A DNA stretch of 36,230 nucleotides from an uncultured bacterium (GTDB lineage: Bacteria; Verrucomicrobiota; Kiritimatiellia; CAIQIC01; Lenti-01), in NCBI GenBank assembly GCA_902766695.1, contig CACXEY010000275.1, positions 1-36,230 of the forward strand. The letters are read 5' to 3'. This document shows, in pieces, positions 15,931-23,900 of this stretch. A program made the position numbers and the translations under genes. The notes under the pieces were generated by a model, which searched no databases, was not told the origin of the DNA, and saw only the letters and a list, made by a program, of their open reading frames with translations. Every line of letters starts with the position of its first letter. Position 1 is the stretch's first letter.

Positions 15931-18336
15931 ATGAACCCCTCTCCCGCCCGCTCCACCGCCTTCCGCTCCCGCCGCGACGAACGCGGCGTCGCCCTTATCA
16001 TCGTCCTCGGCTTCCTCGGCCTCATGGTCATGATGGCCGTCGCCTTCATGGTCCAGGCCCGCGTCGAGCGCATGGTCGCCGACTCCACCCTCGACGGCAT
16101 GCGCGCCCGGCAGGTCGCCCAGACTGGCATCGCAGCCGCCATCCAGGACTACATGAACGCCATCAAGTCCCTCGACAGCCAGTCCGACACCAAGTACGAC
16201 ATGTTCCTCTCCGGCGACCTCAACGTCTCCGCCAGCTACCACTACTCCGACATCCTCTACGACAGCACCAACCTCTGGAACGGCGAAGCCGCCGACTGGC
16301 TCCCCGCCGCCCTCACCTCCAAGGACAGCTCCGTCGACATCGACGACATCGCGGACATGGAATGGATCTGGGTCCGCCAGAAGCCCAACTCCCGCTCCCG
16401 CATCCTCGGACGCTACGCCTACGTCTGCTTCAACCTCTCCGGCGGCGTCGACGCCAACCTCCTCGGCCGCGCCTTCGGCGACAACCTCCCCTCCGGCGGC
16501 TACGGTGCCCAGACCAACCGCAACAACGTCCGCAAGATGCTCCTCAACGGCGTCCGCGCCTCCCCCTCCACCGCCACCGATCCCCAGCTCAAGCTCTCCC
16601 GCTACCAGGCCATGTGGCAGGGATTCGACACCCCCGCCGCCCTCAACAAGCTCACCGACGGCAAGAACAACGACGGCAACGACGAACAAGGCGGCAACCG
16701 CTGGGCAAACTACGACATGGACGAAAAATCCGTCGGCCCCCTCGCCACGGACCACCTCTCCTGCTACAGCTACGCCGCCTCCCACCGCGGTTCCGGCTAC
16801 GGCGAAAAGAAGCAGTGCACGGTGGAGAACATCGTCGGCAACCACTACTTCTCCCGCCTGATCAACGACATGGGCGGCGACACGGCCGACGTGCGCAAGG
16901 CGCTGGACGACTACTTCTCCTCCTCGCCCGAGCCGCAGGGCACCGACTACCCCTCCGTCAAGGCCGTCCCGATGTTCAACGAAATCAAGGCCGAAGTCCA
17001 GCTGATGCAGGCCGAAGGCTCCGGCAAGTGGCAGCTCAAGTTTACCCTCAAACCCGAATTCTGGTGCCCCTTCCCCTCGGAAGACACGCCCAAGCGGTCG
17101 TACACCCTCAAGGCCCCGACGGTCGGCGGCGGCGGCGCGCTCGGCAGCGAGGACGTGTGGATCCGCGTCCTCGGCCAGACTTCCTCCGGCGGTCTCTTCC
17201 AGCCCGAACTCAAGCAGAACGAGACCCCGGCCGACCTCACCGTCGAACCCTCCTCCGAACCCAAATCCCCCGGCGAATTCGTCTACACCCTTGACATCGA
17301 TAAAATCCCTGAACAAGATGGAGTTCCTCTTGATATCAAGGCCCTGAACATCGCCGCCGTCATCATCCAGAAGCCGTGGGAACTCCTCTCCGGCTCCAAG
17401 GCCGTCGACGCCACGCCCAAGGACAAGCTCTCCATCCCTATCTCCCCAAAAATCCTCAGCCACGGCGGCGGCAACACCACCGGCGCCGGATACATGGAAG
17501 TCGACGACCCCCGCCTCAACCACCTCGCCGGACGCTGGTCCGCCTCCTCCGACGGCTCCATGGGCGAGAAGAACTCCTGCCTCGACGCCGCGCTCAACCA
17601 GGCCAAGGCCAAGATCGGCTACGAACCCGGCCAGTACATGTATTGCCGCAACGGCGCCATGGAGTCCCCCGCCGAACTCGGCTACATCCCCGTCTACAAC
17701 GGCTCCACCCCCTGGATGACCCTCGACATCTTCTCCGAAGACGGCATCGGCCTCATGAACACCCTCGTCTGCGACGACGACGCCTGGAAGATCATGGAGA
17801 AGTACGACGTCTTCTACACCAACGGCACCATCAACCCCTACACCCGCGACAAAGCCGTCCTCAACGGCGCCTTCTACGGCCTCGACGCCCGCGAAGTCCC
17901 CAACATGTCCGGCAACCCCAACGCCACCACCGAAGTCATCGGCGCTGAGCGTGCCAAGAAAATCTCCGAAGAACTCGTCAAGGACGAGGACCCTGACAAG
18001 CGCGCCTTCATCAAGGACGGTCCCGGCGGCTGGACCCGCGTCCTCCGCTACAAAGGATTCGACCTCAACAAGAACCAGCGCGTCATGCTCGCCCACAACA
18101 CCTGGGGCCTCTTCAACGAGTCCGACAGTCTCTTCCTCGTCTTCGTCGTCGCCCAGTCCATCACCGAGGCCCCCGAGAAGGTGGACCCCGTCGGCGACTG
18201 GGACGAAAAGGAAGACATGGTCACCGGCGAACGCTGGGCCGTCGCCCTCTGCTGGATGGACACCTCCGCCGAAGGCGCCAAGGACGACCTCACCCAGGAA
18301 ATGGACATCATCATGTTCAAGTACCTCAACGAGTGA
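15931..18336 (+). CDS. GspK-like minor pseudopilin, unusually large
   Basis: 801 residues, more than twice the usual GspK length of roughly 300-350. A basic leader ends RRDERG before VALIIVLGFLGLMVMMAVAF, and there is no Glu at +5, which is the hallmark of GspK. The next part, ARQVAQTGIAAAIQDYMNAI, matches the start of the GspK/PilX alpha domain. The long rest has no motif I can name and is acidic and soluble-looking, so an extra extracytoplasmic domain is likely. It starts 8 nt after the GspJ-like stop. The REP cluster begins right after its own stop. Confidence 0.78.
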   Translation: MNPSPARSTAFRSRRDERGVALIIVLGFLGLMVMMAVAFMVQARVERMVADSTLDGMRARQVAQTGIAAAIQDYMNAIKSLDSQSDTKYDMFLSGDLNVSASYHYSDILYDSTNLWNGEAADWLPAALTSKDSSVDIDDIADMEWIWVRQKPNSRSRILGRYAYVCFNLSGGVDANLLGRAFGDNLPSGGYGAQTNRNNVRKMLLNGVRASPSTATDPQLKLSRYQAMWQGFDTPAALNKLTDGKNNDGNDEQGGNRWANYDMDEKSVGPLATDHLSCYSYAASHRGSGYGEKKQCTVENIVGNHYFSRLINDMGGDTADVRKALDDYFSSSPEPQGTDYPSVKAVPMFNEIKAEVQLMQAEGSGKWQLKFTLKPEFWCPFPSEDTPKRSYTLKAPTVGGGGALGSEDVWIRVLGQTSSGGLFQPELKQNETPADLTVEPSSEPKSPGEFVYTLDIDKIPEQDGVPLDIKALNIAAVIIQKPWELLSGSKAVDATPKDKLSIPISPKILSHGGGNTTGAGYMEVDDPRLNHLAGRWSASSDGSMGEKNSCLDAALNQAKAKIGYEPGQYMYCRNGAMESPAELGYIPVYNGSTPWMTLDIFSEDGIGLMNTLVCDDDAWKIMEKYDVFYTNGTINPYTRDKAVLNGAFYGLDAREVPNMSGNPNATTEVIGAERAKKISEELVKDEDPDKRAFIKDGPGGWTRVLRYKGFDLNKNQRVMLAHNTWGLFNESDSLFLVFVVAQSITEAPEKVDPVGDWDEKEDMVTGERWAVALCWMDTSAEGAKDDLTQEMDIIMFKYLNE

Positions 18337-18805
18337 GGCCACCGTGCCCGGCGTGTTTTCCTCCGTGCGCAGCAGGGTAGGGCGGCGAGTCCCCTCGCCG
18401 CCAGCGGCCCCGTCTCATCCCGGCGGGCAGGGACGGCACGCCCTGCCCGCACTGGAGCGTTTCTGTCCCTTCCCGGAAGTTTCCCACCCGCATGGTCGCG
18501 CGGAAGCGCGACCCTCCCGTGCGCTCTCCACGGGGAGGGACGCGCTTCTGCGCGTCCGCGAAAGAAACGGTTGCGCCACAATGGAGTTGTCAGGCGAAGA
18601 ACCTGTGGTTTCGTTCGTGCAAAGCCGTGGTAGGGCGGCGAGTCCCCTCGCCGCCGGAAACCGGGACGCGCAAGTGGATGTCATGGGCGGTGCGGATGCA
18701 AGTCGGCCGGAATCCGGGGAAAGATGCGTCTGCACATTTCCGGCCACTCCCTTTGGCATGACGGGCTCCGGCGGGCAGGGACTGCCCGCCCTACCCACTG
18801 GAAGC
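18337..18805. repeat. Cluster of REP-like palindromes in a 564-nt gene-free stretch (18337-18900)
   Basis: No gene is supported here. At least six perfect hairpins are present. GGCGGCGAG-TCCC-CTCGCCGCC occurs twice (18381-18402, 18634-18655). The others are a 10-bp stem at 18423-18432/18441-18450, an 8-bp stem at 18494-18513, an 8-bp stem at 18538-18557 and a 9-bp stem at 18770-18790. The segment after the second copy resembles 11130-11172. The layout is that of REP/BIME mosaics, which can end transcription or protect mRNA ends. Confidence 0.8.
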
Positions 18806-18853
18806 CTTCCGAGTCCGCGCAGCGGTTTTCACGCCTTTCAATGTTTGCTTTCC
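18806..18853 (+). repeat. 48-nt dispersed repeat, intergenic copy
   Basis: Same repeat as 12128-12175 (42 of 48 identical), here upstream of a secreted-protein gene and not translated in any real gene. Confidence 0.8.
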
Positions 18854-18900
18854 CCGTTCCCCGTCCCTCCCATGAACCTCCAACCCACCAGGAGCCACCC

Positions 18901-20442
18901 ATGAACGCACCCCGCCTCCTCTCCTTCGCCGCCGCCGCCGCCCTCGCGCTGGCCGCCGCCGTCCGTGCCGAAACCCTGGCGACCTGGTCGCTCAGCAACA
19001 CGGCCGAGGGCACGACCACGCTCGCGGATGCCCTTTCCGTGGGCGATATCACGGCGGGGTCGGCGGTCAAGCTCAACTCGCCTCCGGTTTCCGGGAAGGG
19101 AATGGGGGCTTCGGGCTGGCCGACGACGGCTTCCCTCAATGCCAACGCCTACTACCAGTTCACCATCACGGCGACGGCCGACTACTACCTGAACCCCGGC
19201 GAACTGGCGATGAACTTCCGCAGCACCAAGGAAGGCCCGGCCAAGGCCGAAGTCCGCTGGTCGACCAACGGCACCTCCTGGGCCAGCGCCGGCAGCTTCG
19301 ACGTGCCGCAGGACGGCAACGACAAAGGCCATCCCTTCACCGCCGACCTCACCGGCGTCACCGTCGGATCCGGCAAGACCCTCACCGTCCGCATCTACGC
19401 CTGGAGCGCCAAGACGGCCGGCGGCACCTTCCGCATCGGCAATTCCTATGCCATGACCCTCGCGGGCAACGCCATCGGCACCAAACTGCCGCCGACCATC
19501 GTCTTCCCCGGCGACGCGGTCTCCGTCGCCCTCAGCAACACCCTGACCGTGGCCATCGGCGTGCTGCCCGACGGCGGAATCAAGTCGTGGACTTTCGAGC
19601 CGACGCCCGCCGGGATGCGCTCCCTGGCGAACAAGACCTTCACCTTCAAGCCCGCCGCGGCCGACGTGGGCAAGACGTTCACCCTCTCCGTCACCGCCAC
19701 CAACTCGCACGGCGAATCCTCGGCGAGCCTCCCCGTGGCCGTCACCGAATACGTCCCGGAGGGCGCCTGGATGACCGGCTTCGAGACCGGCCCGTCCCCG
19801 TCCAACGCCAGCACCAACTGGACCATCGACGGCCGTGCCTGGACCATCCAGCAGCTGGATTTCTCCGACAAGGCCGGCCTGCCGAAAGTCGGCTCCCGCG
19901 CCTGCGTTTTCGGTAGCTACAACGAAGCCTACATGGTTTCCGCCGACAAGATGCTCGACGCCAACCACGGCTGCGGCAGCGTCTCCTTCCTCTACGGCGA
20001 ATACCCCGACGAATCCGAGCCCTGCCAGCCCGTCGTCGTCGAAATCGCCACCGACCTCGCCTCCGGCGACTGGATGGAAGTCGGCCGCGTCAACCCCGCC
20101 GGCGCCACGACCCTCCAAAAAGCCACCTTCGACATCCTCTCCAGGGAGCCCGTCTACCTCCGCATCCGCACCGAATACGTCAACAAGAGCGGCCGCGTCT
20201 GCATCGACCAGCTGACGGTGCTGCCCTACACCTTGCCCGTCCGGACCGCCTTCGAGCAATATCTGCTCGACCACAACGTCACCCCCGGCGACCCCGGCTG
20301 CGCCTCCGAAACCGTTTGGGCCGAAGGCGAAACCTCCACCTCCTACAAGACCGACGACTTCGACGAAGACGGCTACCCCAACTGGACCGAATTCAACGCG
20401 AATCCCAGGACCAACCCCTACGACAAGACCTCCCACCCGTAG
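18901..20442 (+). CDS. Secreted protein of unknown function with calcium-loop-like C-terminus
   Basis: 513 residues. The ATG is preceded by CAGGAG. A Sec signal peptide (about residues 1-22, MNAPRLLSF then an Ala/Leu run ending VRA) leads into beta-rich modules. The middle part (about 190-285) with TNSHGESSASLPVAV looks like an Ig/cadherin-like fold. The last 40 residues hold DDFDEDGYPNWTEFNANPRT, the Asp-rich calcium loop typical of TSP3 or dockerin-like tails in PVC surface proteins. It follows the pseudopilin operon and could be a substrate of that machine, but this is only positional inference. Confidence 0.7.
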   Translation: MNAPRLLSFAAAAALALAAAVRAETLATWSLSNTAEGTTTLADALSVGDITAGSAVKLNSPPVSGKGMGASGWPTTASLNANAYYQFTITATADYYLNPGELAMNFRSTKEGPAKAEVRWSTNGTSWASAGSFDVPQDGNDKGHPFTADLTGVTVGSGKTLTVRIYAWSAKTAGGTFRIGNSYAMTLAGNAIGTKLPPTIVFPGDAVSVALSNTLTVAIGVLPDGGIKSWTFEPTPAGMRSLANKTFTFKPAAADVGKTFTLSVTATNSHGESSASLPVAVTEYVPEGAWMTGFETGPSPSNASTNWTIDGRAWTIQQLDFSDKAGLPKVGSRACVFGSYNEAYMVSADKMLDANHGCGSVSFLYGEYPDESEPCQPVVVEIATDLASGDWMEVGRVNPAGATTLQKATFDILSREPVYLRIRTEYVNKSGRVCIDQLTVLPYTLPVRTAFEQYLLDHNVTPGDPGCASETVWAEGETSTSYKTDDFDEDGYPNWTEFNANPRTNPYDKTSHP

Positions 20443-20460
20443 CGCGCCCTGCGGGCGCGC
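20442..20460. terminator. GC-rich hairpin at the end of the secreted-protein gene
   Basis: GCGCGCCC-TGC-GGGCGCGC, 8-bp perfect stem, beginning in the stop codon. There is no T run, so termination is only likely. Confidence 0.5.
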
Positions 20461-20466
20461 AGTGGC

Positions 20467-20490
20467 AAGTGACGAGTGACGAGTGACAAG
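20467..20490 (+). repeat. Tandem heptamer GAGTGAC repeat
   Basis: AAGTGAC, GAGTGAC, GAGTGAC, then AAG in a row. Same style as the CGACTTG hairpin at 8869 but with a different unit and no opposing arm. Confidence 0.6.
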
Positions 20491-20623
20491 ATGCGGTGAG
20501 GCCTTTTGACCGCCCATTCTCCCCCGGCGCGGCAGGATGCCGCCCCCCCGGAAGTGGCGCAGGACCTCCTGAACAAGCATCGCGTGACTTCCGGAGGTGC
20601 GGCGTCCAGCCGCTCCGCTGGAT

Positions 20624-20663
20624 GTGAGATTACGGAAAACATTGGTCTTTTCGCTTGTTTTCC
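20624..20663 (+). repeat. 40-nt intergenic repeat, copy C
   Basis: Core TGAGATTACGGAAAAC at 20625-20640 and CTTGTTTTCC at the end; a 7-bp stem GGAAAAC/GTTTTCC with a longer loop than in copy A. Confidence 0.7.
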
Positions 20664-20714
20664 GCTTTCCAGACGCCCCGCGGACGTCCCGCCCGCCCCC
20701 CGACTGCATATCCG

Positions 20715-20801
20715 CGAAGGGTTGAAGGGTTGAGGGAGTGGGCCGTCCTTCATCTTTTCAACCTTTCACCCTTTCACCCTTTCAACTTTTCAACCTTTCA
20801 C
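20715..20801. repeat. Inverted cluster of TTCAACC/TTTCACC units upstream of the RND gene
   Basis: GGGTTGA units at about 20718-20734 face repeated TTTCAACC and TTTCACCC units at 20754-20801 and can pair to a long imperfect stem. Third short-unit repeat family in the window. The gap 20443-20907 holds no gene. Confidence 0.6.
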
Positions 20802-20824
20802 CGGGCTTCCTTGCACATTCGCCC

Positions 20825-20854
20825 TTGCGGGGGGAGGGGGGAAATGGGTAGGAT
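20825..20854 (+). promoter_or_regulatory. Possible promoter of the RND-channel gene
   Basis: TTGCGG (20825-20830), 18-nt spacer, TAGGAT (20849-20854), 53 nt before the ATG. A short stem (CTCCGC/GCGGGG) lies in the leader. Confidence 0.35.
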
Positions 20855-20907
20855 GGGGGGTCTCCGCGCAATGCGGGGAGTTGTGTCTGCAAGGAAAGGT
20901 GTCATCC

Positions 20908-23900
20908 ATGTTCAGCAAAATCTTCATCGACCGGCCGAGGCTCGCGTTCGTGTGTTCGATCGTGCTCATGCTCGCGGGGGCCATCTGCGTGACGAAACTG
21001 CCCGTGGAGGAGTATCCCGACATCGCGCCGCCCCAGATCTACGTGATGTGCAATTACCCCGGCGCCACTTCCCAGACGGTCCTCGACACGGTCGGCACCG
21101 CCATCGAGTCGGAAATCAACGGGGTGGACGGGCTGCTCTACTACTCCGCCAACGCGGAGGACAACGGGAATTTCTTCGCGCAGGTCTATTTCCAGCCCGG
21201 CACCGACACCGACATCGCCATGGTCAACGTCCAGAACGCCGTCAAGCGCGCCGAGCCCTCCCTCCCCGAGGAGGTCACCCGCCAGGGCGTGCGCGTGAAC
21301 AAGCAGTCGAGCGACATCCTCGGCGTGTACGCGTTCATGACCGACGGCTCGCACATGAGCTCGATGGAGCTGAACAACTACGTCTCGAAGAACATCGCCG
21401 ACGCGCTCTCCCGCGTCGACGGCGTCGGCTCCATCACCGGCATGGGCGACACCTACGCGATGCGCATCTGGCTCGACCCCGTACGCATGGACGGCCTCGG
21501 GGTCACGGTCGCCGAGGTCAACGCCGCGGTCGCCTCGCAGAACCTGCAGGCGACGGCCGGCAGCGTCGGCGGCGAGCGCGCGAACCCGTACGTGCAGTAC
21601 CGCATCAGCACGATGGGCCGCCTGCAGACGCCGGAGCAGTTCGAGAACATCGTGGTCCGCACGGACGCGGCGGGCAACGTGCTGCGCATCCGGGACATCG
21701 GCCGCGCGGAGCTGGGGGCGGAGATGACGTCGTTCATCGGCGAGTTCAACGGCCGCGGCGCCGTCGCCATGCTCGTCTACCGCGACACCGGCGCCAACGC
21801 CGTCGGCACCAGCGCCCGCGTCAAGGCGGAGCTGGAGCGCTGGCGCGAAAGGCTGCCCGAGGGGGTGGACTTCCAGCTGACGTACGACCCGTCGCAGTCG
21901 GTCATCGTCTCGCTCAAGGAGACGGCGTTCACGCTGGTGCTGACGCTGTGCCTGGTGATTCTCATCACGTACCTCTTCTTGCAGGACTGGCGGGCGACGA
22001 TCGTGCCGGCGGTGGCGATCCCGGTCTCGCTGCTGGGGGCGTTCCCGTTCGTGTACGCGCTGGGGTTCTCGCTGAACACGCTGACGCTCTTCGGCCTGGT
22101 GCTGGTGATCGGGTCGCTGGTGGACGACGCGATCGTCGTCGTCGAGAACTGCCAGTCCCTCATGCAGCGCGAAAAGCTCTCCGCCCGCGCCGCCGCCATC
22201 AAGTGCATGGAGCAGATCACCGGCGCCATCATCGCGACGACGCTCGTCACCGTCGCCTGCTACGTCCCGCTCGCGTTCTACGGCGGCATGGTCGGCACCA
22301 TCTACGTGCAGTTCGCCGTGACGATGTGCGTGTCCCTCTGCATCTCGACCTTCGTGGCCATGACCCTCTCGCCGGCCCTCTGCTCCCTCGTGCTGCGGCC
22401 GCCGCGCGAGAAGCCCGCGAAGATCTTCGCCCCCTTCAACCTCCTCGTGGACGGCTCGCGCAAGTTCAGCAACGTGTTCGTGGGTTTCCTGGTGCGGCGG
22501 AGCGTGTTCGCGGTCGCGATCCTGGCGCTCTTCGTCGCGGGCATCTGGGGCGTCTCCAAGCTCGTCCCCGGCTCCTTCCTGCCCGAAGAGGACAAGGGCA
22601 TCGTCTTCTGCGACATCGGCCTGCCCGAAGGCGCCTCCCTCGAGCGCACCATGGACTCCGTCCGCGCCTTCCGCGACAAGACCGCCATGGTCCCCGAAGT
22701 CGACCGCACCATGGCCATCGCCGGCTTCGGCATGATCAACGGCGCCGGCGAATCCTCCGGCATGCTCATGGCCGGCCTCAAGCACTGGGACGACCGCGCC
22801 GGCAAGGGCCAGGACGCCGCCTCCCTCAAGAACAAACTCATGGGCCTCGGCATGACCCCCGTCGGCAGCGACCCCGACTCCCTCGCCGCGCAGACCGACT
22901 CGCGCGTCATCTGCTTCACCCCGCCCGCCATCCAGGGCCTGGGCATGACCGGCGGCCTCTCCCTCTACCTCGCGAGCGACGGCTCCCTCAGCTCCTCCGA
23001 ACTCGCCGCGGCCGCCGACAAACTCGCCGTCGACATCCAGCAGCTCACCGATTCCAAGGGCCGCAAGCTCGCCGCCTCCGCCAACAACTCCTTCGTCGCC
23101 AACACCCCCAAACTCTACCTCGACGTCGACCGCGAAAAAGCCATCTCCCTCGGCATCAACATCTCCCAGCTCTTCTTCACCCTCCAGTCCCAGCTCGCCA
23201 GCTACTACATCAACGACTTCAACATGATGGGCGAAGCATTTTATGTCAAGATGCAGTCCGAGCAAACCTCCCGCACCAGCGAAGAATCCGTCCTCGCCCT
23301 CCAGATCCCCACCGCCTCCGGCGGCAGCGTCCCCCTCTCCACCATCGCCACCCTGCGGCACGAAAAGAGCTCCCGCGTCCTCCAGCGCTACAACAAGATG
23401 AACGCCGCCAAACTCACCGCCCAGTGCGCCCCCGGCGTCCCCACCAAGACCCTCATGGACGCCATCGAAACCATCCCCCTCCCCAAAGGCTGCTCCATCG
23501 AATGGACCGACATGTCCTTCCAGGAAAAACAGAACCAGGGCCAGATCGTCTCCCTCATGGCCCTCGCCCTTCTGTTCGCCTTCCTCTTCCTCGTCGCCCA
23601 GTACGAGAGCTGGTCCATCCCCGTCCCCGTCATGCTCACCGTCGCCACCGCCACCTTCGGCGCCATGCTCGGCATCTGGGCGTGCAGCGGCAGCTGGGGC
23701 CTCGCCCACGGATTCGGCAGCGCCGGGTCCCTCTCCATCTACGCCCAGCTCGGCCTCGTCATGCTCATCGGCCTCTCCGCCAAGAACGCCATCCTCATGG
23801 TCGAATTCTCCAAACAGGAACGCGAAGCCGGCCAACCCATCCCCGAAGCCGCCCGCAACGGCTTCAACATGCGCTACCGCGCCGTGCTCATGACCGCCTG

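Noticed and set aside
15904-18342. 812-codon minus-strand frame opposite the GspK-like gene
   Set aside because: Gly/Val/Asp-rich composition with no motif; shadow of the plus-strand gene.
18337-18904. Reading the frames across the REP cluster as small proteins
   Set aside because: They are translations of palindromes without ribosome-binding sites and with repeat-derived composition.
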